DNA from: JAFARZ01 sp035651595
GTDB lineage: Bacteria; Actinomycetota; Actinomycetes; Streptosporangiales; Streptosporangiaceae
Direction: 5' to 3'
Assembly: GCA_035651595.1 (NCBI GenBank)
Contig: DASRFJ010000033.1
Location: 1 to 64,000, forward strand
Length of the DNA stretch: 64,000 nt
The position numbers and the translations under genes are program-made. Shown here in pieces: positions 48,661 to 56,441 of the stretch. The notes beneath the pieces were generated by a model that saw only the letters and a program-made list of their open reading frames with translations, was not told the origin of the DNA and searched no databases. Numbering within the stretch: position 1 is the first letter of the stretch; every line of letters starts with the position of its first letter.

Positions 48661-48692
48661 AAGCACTGTGCTTTGCATATCAAGCGCTTGGC
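48661..48692. promoter_or_regulatory. paired palindromes upstream of the phasin-like gene
   Basis: AAGCAC-T-GTGCTT (48661-48673) and CAAGCGCTTG (48681-48690) lie 63-92 bp upstream of the ATG at 48598, with further TATCAAGCGCGC and TATGTCAAGC half-sites at 48639-48662. ATCAAGCGCTTGGC fits the KstR2 consensus at all but the last base. They are candidate binding sites for the neighbouring XRE protein or a TetR repressor. Confidence 0.55.
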
Positions 48693-48752
48693 GGCCCCAC
48701 GCCCCACGCCCCACGCCCCGCCGCGCGCCCCCGCACCCCGCGCCCCCGCACC

Positions 48753-48911
48753 GTGTCAATTGCGCAATCGCGCCTGCTAGAGCGTGTCATTTTGCGGGGC
48801 GGCGGTCCGCAGTGGCCGCGGATGCGCCTCGTTCGCGCCGACCGTCGCGCTGACGGCCCGCAGGTCGCGCGCGTAGACACGCTCTAGTGGGCTCAACTGC
48901 GCAATTGACAC
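48753..48911. repeat. element D: nested inverted repeats
   Basis: Perfect 14-bp ends (GTGTCAATTGCGCA at 48753-48766, TGCGCAATTGACAC at 48898-48911) enclose a second perfect 12-bp pair (CTAGAGCGTGTC at 48777-48788, GACACGCTCTAG at 48876-48887). The 87-bp centre has no coding frame. It is 159 bp overall, like a miniature inverted-repeat element, and lies just past the stop of the ABC permease gene. A CCCCACG tandem run (48695-48715) precedes it. Confidence 0.72.
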
Positions 48912-48953
48912 GCTGGAGGCGGCCCGGCCCTGGGCCGACCCCGGCCCTGGGGG

Positions 48954-51209
48954 TTACTCGTTGCGGGCTACTTCTGGGCCGGTGATGCGGTTGAGCAGCG
49001 GCATGGTGGCCGCGATGATGCCGAGCGATACGACGATGCCGGCCGCCGTAATGAGGTAGTACGCGGCGTCCGGGGCCACCATCGGGCGCCGCAGCTGCAT
49101 GGTCGCGTACATCGCCGAGGCGGCGAAGCCGATGCCGATCGACACGGCGGCGCTGACCAGCAGCGGGACCGCGCTTTCCAGGGCGACGACCCGGCGCAGC
49201 ACGGTGAGCGGGGTGCCTGCCAGCCGCAGCATGCTGAACGGCCGCTTGCGGTCGGCCAGGCCGGCCGCGATGCTCGCCGCCAGCGTGCAGCCGGCGATCG
49301 GCAGGCTGGCCAGGATGACCACGTCCGCGAGCTGCTGATACTGGGCGTTGCGGCCGTTGGATTCGGTCTGCTGGTCGCCGAGGGTTTCGGCGCCACCCGC
49401 GTTCGGGTACGTCGTCTCGATCAGCGTCCGGGCCTGCTCGATAGCGGCCGACGACCCGTTCGTGCCGACGTGGACGCTGAACGCGGGCAGGCTCGCCAGC
49501 CGGTCCGCCGGCACCGCGGCAGCCGGCCAGGTGATGTGGCTGACGTCCGCGCCCCACAGCGGGAAGGCCGGGAACGCGACCACTGCCGCCCCCGCGGGAC
49601 AGCGGCCGAGTTCCGGGAACCTGGCCAGCTCGGCACAGGAAACGGCGCCGGCCGGCACACCGTCACCGAGGAACGCGCTGTTGCCGAACGTCGAGGCCGG
49701 CAGCCGCCGGTTCCCGTCGGACCGGACCGTCATGACCCCCTGCACGCCGTCGATCCCGCCGAGCTGGGCGAGCAGCACCGCCGACGGCACGAGGGCGCGA
49801 CCCGAACCCGGTGAATCCGGGTCGGCGAACTGGTCGACCAGGATGCTGCCGGTGCCGGGACCGTAGGCGGGCTCGCTGCCCTTTGTGTTCTGCGTAGTGA
49901 TCAAGACCACGGCCACGGTGGTGACGAACAGCGCGAGGACCAGCCCGCTCACCGCGCGAAACCCCGCGCGCGGGTTATCGGCGAGCCGCCGGGCGGCGAT
50001 CAGCGTGCCCGGTCGCCCGGTGAGCCGGACCATCAGCCTGGCGCCGGCCATGGTGAGCCAGGGACCGGCAACGACCAGGCCGGCCATGACCAGCAGGAAT
50101 CCGGGCAGGAAGGCCTGGATCTGCCCAGGTGTGCCCGACGGGCGGCCGTGCACGACGAAGAAGCCGAGTTCGGCCAGTCCCGCCAGCACGGGCACTATGC
50201 GCCAGGGGCTCGGCGGCCTAGGCGTGACCCGGCGGGAGACGCCGAGCGGCGAGATGTGCACCCGGCGGAGCGCGAACCGGGCCGCCAGCGCGGCGGCCAC
50301 CGGCACGCCGAGCGCCACGATCAGCACGTCCGGCAGGCTCAGCCTCAGGTCGCTCGGGAAGAACCGCGCGCCGGTGAACGGGATCGACGCGATCGGCACC
50401 CGCACCACGAGGAACAGCGCGAAGCCGAGCGCCACGCCGAGCACCGCCGCGGCCGTGGACTCCACGCCGGCGATCAGCGAGACCTGCCGCGGCGTCGCGC
50501 CGGCCAGCCGCATCGCGGCGAACCGCTGTTCGCGGCGCGCCGCCGACAGCCGGGTCGCGGTGGCGATGAAGATCAGCACCGGGAACAGCATGGCGAGCGC
50601 GACCACAGAGAAGATCAGATCGATGCCGCTCGCCTTGATGCCCTGGCTGATCGCGCAGTCTTTTCCGTCACAGCTGCTCGGCGCGAACCTCGAGATCGCG
50701 GACGCACGCACCGCGCCGGGGGTCACCGCCAGCTGCGCGGCGGTGTGGCCGACGACGATCAGCAGCGAGTTCGGCGCGGGCAGTGCCGCATTGCCGATCG
50801 TGCCCGCCAGGTGCCCGGGGTACCTGTCGGCGAGCTGATTCGCCGGGGCGCTGTCCAGCAGCCTGATCATCGCGGGCGACGCGTAATACTGGCCGGGACC
50901 CGGCAGGTGCGGAATGCCGGGCGGCACCGGCGAGTCCGCGCCGGTCGCGGCCACGTCGACCCGGCCGATCAGCTGGCCGTCGTACCGGTCGCCCCGGAGC
51001 AGCCACCACAGTGGGTCGTGTCCGCTCCCGGAGGAAGCGGTGGTGTTGAGCCACGCATATCTGTCGTTCTGATAATTCACCGCGTTTATACCGGCGACGG
51101 CGGTGAGCAGCAGACCCACGCCCAGCCCGACGGCCACCACCAGGAGGACCAGCCGCACCACGGACTCGCGGCCGCCATTGACGGTGAGGCGCAGGCTCAG
51201 GCCGATCAC
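48954..51209 (-). CDS. FtsX-type ABC transporter permease
   Basis: 751 residues from GTG 51209. One N-terminal helix (SVVRLVLLVVAVGLGVGLLL), a large extracytoplasmic domain, then a first FtsX core (RLSAARREQRFAAMRLAGATPRQVSLIAGVES..) with three helices, an internal domain and a second FtsX core (KRPFSMLRLAGTPLTVLRRVVALESAVPLLV). This is the MacB/BceB-like exporter fold that acts on antibiotics or lipoproteins. The preceding GTGA overlap pairs it with the ATPase. The longer frame extending to 51518 overlaps that ATPase and was rejected. Confidence 0.9.
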   Translation of the reverse strand: MIGLSLRLTVNGGRESVVRLVLLVVAVGLGVGLLLTAVAGINAVNYQNDRYAWLNTTASSGSGHDPLWWLLRGDRYDGQLIGRVDVAATGADSPVPPGIPHLPGPGQYYASPAMIRLLDSAPANQLADRYPGHLAGTIGNAALPAPNSLLIVVGHTAAQLAVTPGAVRASAISRFAPSSCDGKDCAISQGIKASGIDLIFSVVALAMLFPVLIFIATATRLSAARREQRFAAMRLAGATPRQVSLIAGVESTAAAVLGVALGFALFLVVRVPIASIPFTGARFFPSDLRLSLPDVLIVALGVPVAAALAARFALRRVHISPLGVSRRVTPRPPSPWRIVPVLAGLAELGFFVVHGRPSGTPGQIQAFLPGFLLVMAGLVVAGPWLTMAGARLMVRLTGRPGTLIAARRLADNPRAGFRAVSGLVLALFVTTVAVVLITTQNTKGSEPAYGPGTGSILVDQFADPDSPGSGRALVPSAVLLAQLGGIDGVQGVMTVRSDGNRRLPASTFGNSAFLGDGVPAGAVSCAELARFPELGRCPAGAAVVAFPAFPLWGADVSHITWPAAAVPADRLASLPAFSVHVGTNGSSAAIEQARTLIETTYPNAGGAETLGDQQTESNGRNAQYQQLADVVILASLPIAGCTLAASIAAGLADRKRPFSMLRLAGTPLTVLRRVVALESAVPLLVSAAVSIGIGFAASAMYATMQLRRPMVAPDAAYYLITAAGIVVSLGIIAATMPLLNRITGPEVARNE

Positions 51210-51889
51210 TGCGCCACGCCCGTCAGGCTGGCGACCTTGCCGTCGCGGACCACCACCTCGCGGTCGGCGTAGGCGGCGACGCGCGGCTCGTGGGTCACCA
51301 GGATGACCGTGGTCCCGCGCTCGCGCGCGGCGCTGGTCAGCAGGTTCATCACGTGCTCGCCGGACACCGAGTCCAGGCTTCCCGTCGGCTCGTCGGCGAA
51401 CAGCAGTTCCGGTCCGGCGACCAGGCCCCGGGCCAGCGCGACGCGCTGTGCCTGGCCACCGGACAGCTCTCCGCTCCTGCGGTGCTCGAGGCCGTCGAGG
51501 CCGAGCCTGCCGAACCACTGCCGCGCCTCGGTGAGCGCGGCGCTCCGGCGAACGCCGTTGAGCAGCAGCGGCAGCGCGACGTTCTCCTCGGCCGTCAGCT
51601 CCGGCACGAGCTGGCCGAACTGGAACACGAAGCCGAACTTGTCCCTGCGCAGCTCGGAGCGCTGCGCCTCGTTCCGCGTGTCCAGGCGGGCGCTGTCGAA
51701 CCAGATCTCGCCCTCGTCCGGCGTGAGGATGCCGGCCAGGCAGTGCAGCAGCGTGGACTTGCCGGAGCCGCTCGGGCCCATGATCGCAAGGATCTCGCCG
51801 CCCCTGGCGGCGAGGTTGGCGCCGCGCAGCGCCGGGGTCTGGCCGAACGACTTCTCGACCGCGCGGGCCTCGATGATCGGCGCTGTCAT
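51206..51889 (-). CDS. ABC transporter ATP-binding protein (MacB/LolD-like)
   Basis: 227 residues from ATG 51889. Walker A GPSGSGKST (about 38-46), Q-loop QFGQLVPELTA, signature ELSGGQAQRVALARGL, Walker B LLFADEPTGSLDS and H-switch VTHEPRVAAYAD are all intact. It belongs to the MacB/LolD class that pairs with FtsX-type permeases. Its start overlaps the PadR regulator stop (ATGA), so the regulator, ATPase and permease form one operon, probably a resistance or detoxification exporter. Confidence 0.94.
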   Translation of the reverse strand: MTAPIIEARAVEKSFGQTPALRGANLAARGGEILAIMGPSGSGKSTLLHCLAGILTPDEGEIWFDSARLDTRNEAQRSELRRDKFGFVFQFGQLVPELTAEENVALPLLLNGVRRSAALTEARQWFGRLGLDGLEHRRSGELSGGQAQRVALARGLVAGPELLFADEPTGSLDSVSGEHVMNLLTSAARERGTTVILVTHEPRVAAYADREVVVRDGKVASLTGVAQ

Positions 51890-52410
51890 TTGCGTACCGT
51901 TTCCGCCAGGATCCCCAGCCTGGCCGCCGTGTGGTCGATCCATCGCAGGTCTGCCTCCAGGTGATACAGGCCGTGGTCGGCGAGCAACGTGTCGACCAGG
52001 TTCCCGTGCTGCTTGAGTTCGGTGAGCTCGCGCATGCGCTGCAGGTGCGCGGCGCGCTGCGCGTCGAGATAGCGATCGGCCGGCCGGTCGAGCATCAGCG
52101 AGAGCACGACCTTGGCGAACAGCACCGTCTGGAGGTGCGGCTCGGGTGCCGCGGGGGTCTTGAGCCACTCCTCGACTTCGCTGGCGCCCAGCTCGGTGAT
52201 CGCGTATCGCTTGCGGTCCGGACCTTCCCCGTGTTCGGCCGGGCCGGCGATCGCCATGCCATCGCGGGCCAGCCTGGCCAGCGTCGCGTAGACCTGGCCG
52301 TACGGCAGCGGCTTGCCGCGGCCGAAGAAAGCGTCGTAGTCCCGCTTGAGGTCATAGCCGTGGCTCGGCTCCCGTTCAAGCAGGCCCAGTAGCGTCAGCG
52401 GAACACTCAT
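51886..52410 (-). CDS. PadR family transcriptional regulator
   Basis: 174 residues from ATG 52410. The N-terminal winged helix reads LTLLGLLEREPSHGYDLKRDYDAFFGRG, then PLPYGQVYATLARLARDGMA. A C-terminal helical part (VVLSLMLDRPADRYLDAQRAAHLQRM) is typical of the PadR class II dimerisation region. It precedes and overlaps the transporter genes it presumably represses. A GAATACAC/GTATACTC dyad just upstream is a candidate operator. Confidence 0.92.
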   Translation of the reverse strand: MSVPLTLLGLLEREPSHGYDLKRDYDAFFGRGKPLPYGQVYATLARLARDGMAIAGPAEHGEGPDRKRYAITELGASEVEEWLKTPAAPEPHLQTVLFAKVVLSLMLDRPADRYLDAQRAAHLQRMRELTELKQHGNLVDTLLADHGLYHLEADLRWIDHTAARLGILAETVRK

Positions 52411-52418
52411 ACCTGGCA

Positions 52419-52439
52419 GAATACACTGAGCGTATACTC
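52419..52439. promoter_or_regulatory. candidate PadR operator
   Basis: GAATACAC-TGAGC-GTATACTC, arms matching at 6 of 8 positions, lies 9-29 bp upstream of the padR-like ATG, where promoter or ribosome-site occlusion would autoregulate the transporter operon. Confidence 0.5.
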
Positions 52440-52575
52440 GGAGCAAATAATAATGTCTGCGCAGGTCGGAGGGACTTGCGGCGAAAGGTCAGCGCGCCGG
52501 CGGTCCGGTTCCTAGGGGTTTGCGGCGTCCCGACGTACGCTAGTTGTGGTGCTGAGGTTACGGCGGGAGGTTGCG

Positions 52576-53331
52576 GTGCGACGGACGTGGTTGGCTGTTC
52601 TGATCCTGCCGGTGGCGGCGGCAATGGCGGTGCCGGCGACGGCCGCATCGGCGGTCTCGGCGGCTTCGGCCGCGTCTGCCGCGCCAAAGGCGGCAGCCGC
52701 GACGGCGCGGGTGGCCGCGAGCCAGCCGGTGCTGTGGCCGGGCGCCCGCGGATCCGCGGTGCGGAACCTGCAGCGGCGACTGGCGGAACTGAAGTACTAC
52801 CCGGGCGCGGTCGACGGACAGTTCGGCACCAGCCTGGAGGAAGCGGTCTGGGCATTCCAGGAGACCCAGGGCCTGCCCGGCGAGAACCAGGTCACCGCCG
52901 CGTTCTGGCGCGCGCTCGCGCATCCGCGGGCACCCAAGGTGCTGGTGCCGCGCGGCGGCGGCATGCGGATCGAAATCAGCCTGGCCCGCGAGGTCCTGGT
53001 GCTGTACAACCACAACCAGGTCGAGCTGATCAGCCACGTGTCCACCGGCGGGCACTATTACTACTGCACCCGCGGGGGCTGCGGGTACGCGGTCACCCCG
53101 ACCGGAAACTTCCGCACGCGGAGCTTCATGCCGGGCTGGGTCACCGTGCCGCTCGGCTACATGTTCAACCCGGTGTTCTTCATCGGCACCGCGTTCGCCA
53201 TCCACGGCGACGTCCCGGTTCCGCTACAGCCCGTGTCGCACGGGTGCGTGCGGATCCCGATGGATATCGCCGCGTTCTTCCACAAGCTGATCCGGGTGCC
53301 CGGCACCCCGGTCTACATCCGCAACTACTGA
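52576..53331 (+). CDS. L,D-transpeptidase with peptidoglycan-binding domain
   Basis: 251 residues from GTG 52576, five bases after GGGAGG; GTG 52546 would extend it without a better site. A signal peptide (WLAVLILPVAAAMAVPATA) leads to a PG-binding type 1 domain (GSAVRNLQRRLAELKYYPGAVDGQFG) and a YkuD catalytic domain. The Cys motif is SHGCVRIPMDIAAF, and the conserved His is in FAIHGDVPV. It forms 3-3 (L,D) cross-links or attaches proteins to peptidoglycan outside the membrane, and gives beta-lactam tolerance where D,D-enzymes are blocked. Confidence 0.93.
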   Translation: MRRTWLAVLILPVAAAMAVPATAASAVSAASAASAAPKAAAATARVAASQPVLWPGARGSAVRNLQRRLAELKYYPGAVDGQFGTSLEEAVWAFQETQGLPGENQVTAAFWRALAHPRAPKVLVPRGGGMRIEISLAREVLVLYNHNQVELISHVSTGGHYYYCTRGGCGYAVTPTGNFRTRSFMPGWVTVPLGYMFNPVFFIGTAFAIHGDVPVPLQPVSHGCVRIPMDIAAFFHKLIRVPGTPVYIRNY

Positions 53332-53987
53332 TCTTCAGGGCGAGCGTCGAGCCCGAACAGCGGCAGGCACGCCTCGAGCCCCTCGATCGTCGCCGGGGCG
53401 GGGTTGGTGCTCGCCCAGGTCGCCCGGTCCAGCCGGTAGCGGCGGGTGACGACGGGCGCGCCGCGACGGACCGACCAGTCGACGCCGTCGTCGCGGTAAC
53501 CGAGCTTGCGCGACACCGCACCGGACGCCGGATTGTCCTCGAACGCCCCTGAGCAGGCGTACTCGGCGCCGAGTCCGGCGAAGGCCAGCCAGAGCATGGC
53601 CGCGCGCATCGCGGTGCCGACGCCCTGCCCGTGATACTTCAGGCCCAGCCAGGAGCCGGAGTGCACCTCGCGCACCACCGCGAAGTCGCGCGCGTTCATC
53701 TCCTGGCAGCCGACGATCGCGCCGTCCTGCACGACGATGAGGTTCAGCGCCCAGTCCGACGGCTTCCAGGCGCCGCGAAGGTGCCAGTTCCACTGCATGG
53801 TGGCCAGCGCCCGCTCCTGCGGCGACCCTTCGGTCCACGGCACCATGAACGGCATCTCCCCGGGTTCGTGAACGCCGTCGGCGGCGAGCGCCGCCAGTTC
53901 CTCGAGGTCGGCGTCGTCGGGCGGCCGCAACTCCAGCCGGTCCGTCCGGATCCGCAGGCCGAACAGCGGCCACCAGAAAGAACTCAT
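53325..53987 (-). CDS. GNAT family N-acetyltransferase (RimJ/RimL type)
   Basis: 220 residues. The start LRIRTDRLELRPPDDADLEELAAL is typical of RimJ/RimL-like GNATs, with the acetyl-CoA loop LGLKYHGQGVGTAMRAAMLWLAF and the ENPASGAVSRKLGYRDDG segment that follows in this class. It probably acetylates a protein N-terminus or a small substrate. It overlaps the transpeptidase stop by 7 bp on the opposite strand. Confidence 0.92.
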   Translation of the reverse strand: MSSFWWPLFGLRIRTDRLELRPPDDADLEELAALAADGVHEPGEMPFMVPWTEGSPQERALATMQWNWHLRGAWKPSDWALNLIVVQDGAIVGCQEMNARDFAVVREVHSGSWLGLKYHGQGVGTAMRAAMLWLAFAGLGAEYACSGAFEDNPASGAVSRKLGYRDDGVDWSVRRGAPVVTRRYRLDRATWASTNPAPATIEGLEACLPLFGLDARPEDQ

Positions 53988-54071
53988 GCCCAGAGTCTCG
54001 CATGGCGGAGCAACCGTATTTTCGGGTGCGGATCGGGCTAAACTGGTGCCCTCCTACCCTCGGGGGACGCT

Positions 54072-54641
54072 GTGGTTCAGGAGCACCGGCCGCTTCGCGG
54101 CATCGGCAACGCGGTCCTCGTGCTGCTCGCCCTGGAGCTCGCCGTGCTCGCGGCCCGGCTCGGCGTGCAGTTGCTGCCGGGGTTGCCGTGGTTGCCGCTC
54201 TCATGGCATCTGATCGACCGCCTGGATTCGGCCGGTAACACCCTCACGCTGGTGACCGGGATCGTCTTCGTCATGTGGTTCGGCCGCGCGAGGATCAACG
54301 CGGAGGCGAGCGGCTGGCGGCAGCGCCGCGCCCGCGCCTGGACGTTCTGGGGTTGGATAGTGCCACTAGCCAACCTGTTTGTGCCGTTCCAGCTCATGGG
54401 CGACATCTGGCGAGCGAGCCTGCCGGAAGACCGGCGGCGCGAGACCGCCTGGCTGCCCGGGCTGTGGTGGACCTGCCTGCTAGCGGGCTGCGTGACCAGA
54501 AGCGGGGCGCATCCGAGGGCGGCTCGCTACATGCCGTACCTGTACCCCACCATGTGGTGGTGGAGCCTGGTCCTGCTCGGTGCCGCGGCGGCGCTGCTGA
54601 TCGTGATCGTCGGCCGGGTGTCGGACAGCCCGATCGGGTAG
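54072..54641 (+). CDS. DUF4328 domain membrane protein
   Basis: 189 residues from GTG 54072. Four hydrophobic segments (about 15-32, 52-70, 90-110 and 155-180) with WFGRARINAEASGWRQRRARAWTFWGWIVPLANLFVPFQLM between the second and third, matching the actinobacterial DUF4328 family (WFxRARxNAE..F.P..A..WFVP). Role unknown; often near regulatory genes. It is followed by the YdcF-like gene after 22 bp, in the same direction. Confidence 0.88.
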   Translation: MVQEHRPLRGIGNAVLVLLALELAVLAARLGVQLLPGLPWLPLSWHLIDRLDSAGNTLTLVTGIVFVMWFGRARINAEASGWRQRRARAWTFWGWIVPLANLFVPFQLMGDIWRASLPEDRRRETAWLPGLWWTCLLAGCVTRSGAHPRAARYMPYLYPTMWWWSLVLLGAAAALLIVIVGRVSDSPIG

Positions 54642-54663
54642 CGCGGGTTCATATCCTCTGGGC

Positions 54664-55680
54664 ATGTTCGCGTTCACGCTGGCGGCTGTGGTCCTGGTGC
54701 TGTTCGTGTTCGGCGTGCTGCGTGACCGGCGCGGCTTCAGCAATGCGATCCTGCTCGGCATGGGCCTCGCGCTGCTCGCGCTCGGCACCGCCGACCGGCT
54801 GGTGCACATGCACGACCGGCCGGCCAGGGCACTGCTGCTGCTCATCGCCCTGCTGATGGCTCTCGGTCCGCTCGTCGTTGGTGGGTTTCTTTTTCAGAAC
54901 GGCATCACGATGGCACGCCGGGAAGGTGCGCGCCCGGCCAACCTGCTCTCCCTAGTGGCCGGGATAGCGATCTTCGCCGTGATCGCGCTGGCGATCGCCG
55001 CGGAACGCACCGAGTCGACCGAGCTGAGCTTGTTCACGACGGTTACCGCGCTGCTGTTCGGCTACGTGTCGTTCCTGCTGGTGTCGTACGTGATCTACGC
55101 CTGGGTGTACGGCCGGACCACCGCGTATCGCGACGCGCACTACATCGTCGTCCTCGGGTCCGGGCTGAAGGACGGTGGCCGCGTCCCCCCGCTGCTGGCC
55201 AGCCGGCTGGACCGCGGCTGGGAGGTGTACCGCAGGGTGGCCGCGCGCGGGAGGGTCGAACCCGCGCTGATCGTGTCCGGCGGCAAGGGCAGCGACGAGC
55301 GGATCGCCGAAGCCGAGGCGATGGCCAGATACCTGACCGACCGCGGTTTCCCGGCGGACCGGCTGATCCGCGAGGACCGCTCGCGGACCACCGAAGAGAA
55401 CCTGGTCTTCAGCAAGGCGATCATGGAACACACGTTGCCCGGTTACCGGTGCATCGTGGTGACCAGCAACTATCACGTGTTCCGTGCGGCCATCCTCGCG
55501 CGGCGTACGGGGGTGAACGGGCAGGTCACCGGCGCGCGCACGGCAGGCTACTACTGGCCCAGCGCGATGCTCCGCGAATTCGCGGCGGTGTTCTGGTCGT
55601 ACCGGGCGGTCAACTTCGCGATCTGCTCGCTGATCGTTGTCCTGCCCCTCGCCTACGCCCACCGCCACGGCATCGCCTAA
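54664..55680 (+). CDS. YdcF family protein (DUF218)
   Basis: 338 residues. Five or six N-terminal membrane helices are followed by the DUF218/YdcF domain from about 155: HYIVVLGSGLKDGGRVPPLLASRLD, LIVSGGKGSDERIAEAEAMARYL, EDRSRTTEENLVFSK, and VVTSNYHVFRAAILARRTG. The domain is related to vancomycin-resistance SanA and may act on SAM or envelope precursors; a final helix ends the protein. It lies 22 bp after the DUF4328 gene. Confidence 0.92.
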   Translation: MFAFTLAAVVLVLFVFGVLRDRRGFSNAILLGMGLALLALGTADRLVHMHDRPARALLLLIALLMALGPLVVGGFLFQNGITMARREGARPANLLSLVAGIAIFAVIALAIAAERTESTELSLFTTVTALLFGYVSFLLVSYVIYAWVYGRTTAYRDAHYIVVLGSGLKDGGRVPPLLASRLDRGWEVYRRVAARGRVEPALIVSGGKGSDERIAEAEAMARYLTDRGFPADRLIREDRSRTTEENLVFSKAIMEHTLPGYRCIVVTSNYHVFRAAILARRTGVNGQVTGARTAGYYWPSAMLREFAAVFWSYRAVNFAICSLIVVLPLAYAHRHGIA

Positions 55681-55984
55681 CCCACCGCGCCGCCCACCGC
55701 TGCCCCGCCGCCCGCGCCCCGCCGCCCGCGCCCCGCCGCTCGCCGCCCGCACCGCGCCCCGGCGCCCGCGCCCCGGCGCCCGATTTGCCCGTTACGCGCA
55801 ATCCCGCCAAGCGGCACGCGTTGCCCGAGGCCCCGCTCCGCTCGCCGAGCCGCACCCCAGTCCCGGGCGTGTCCGATTTGTACCGCTATCTCGCCTAGCG
55901 CTCGCATCGCCTCGTCCGGGTCGCGGCGCCTCGACCGGTCTGCGTCGCGGCGAGCCCTTCGGTCCGGTCGTGATACGGCTGCCC
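55681..55984. other. C-rich gene-free region after the YdcF-like gene
   Basis: Short C-rich near-repeats (CGCCCGCGCCCC units, 55700-55790) and no convincing coding frame. The sequence becomes less biased towards the family A repeat at 55985. Nothing functional can be assigned. Confidence 0.6.
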
Positions 55985-56150
55985 GCGCTCCCATACCGGG
56001 ACATCTACCGTCATTTCGGGCACCCTATCTGGCGGCCCAGATTATTGCGGACAGTTACCCCCCCGATCCGGGGGGGTAACTGTCCGCAGTAATTCCGGAC
56101 CTCTTTTCGGGGCCGAGGGTAGCGCTGAACGTATCCGGGCAGGGCGGGCA
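55985..56150. repeat. family A element, copy A6
   Basis: Arms 56041-56064 and 56070-56093 match at 23 of 24 positions around the loop GATCC. The left flank TACCGGGACATCTACC..GGCGGCCCAG is the reverse complement of the right flank of the 33-kb copy. It lies between the convergent YdcF-like and HD-GYP genes. Confidence 0.83.
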
Positions 56151-56292
56151 TTTCGGGCACTTGCCTGACGAGCGCGGGCGGGCGTGGGTGCGTGGGCGGC
56201 GTGGGTGCGCGGGCGGGCGTGGGCGGCGGTGAGGTCACGCGGGCGGGCGGGGCGCGAGGGCGGACGGGCGGGCGCGGGGTGGGAGAACGCGC

Positions 56293-56347
56293 TGCGGCCT
56301 CGCTGGTCGTGCCCCCCTACCACTGGGGGTGACCTCGCGAGGCCGCA
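56293..56347. other. long imperfect hairpin downstream of HD-GYP/LuxR gene
   Basis: TGCGGCCTCGC (56293-56303) and GCGAGGCCGCA (56337-56347) are perfect 11-bp arms. Between them GGTC..GACC and CCCCC..GGGGG can also pair, giving a near-continuous stem of over 20 bp. It may be a T-tract-free terminator for one or both convergent genes. 56151-56292 is a G-rich tract without genes. Confidence 0.65.
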
Positions 56348-56441
56348 AACAGTGCAGGCGCGGCCCTTACCCCTCCGGTAGACAGCGCCAGAACACCAGC
56401 ATAGGCAGCCTAGGCAGGCGCCAGCCAGTAGGGAATTCTCC

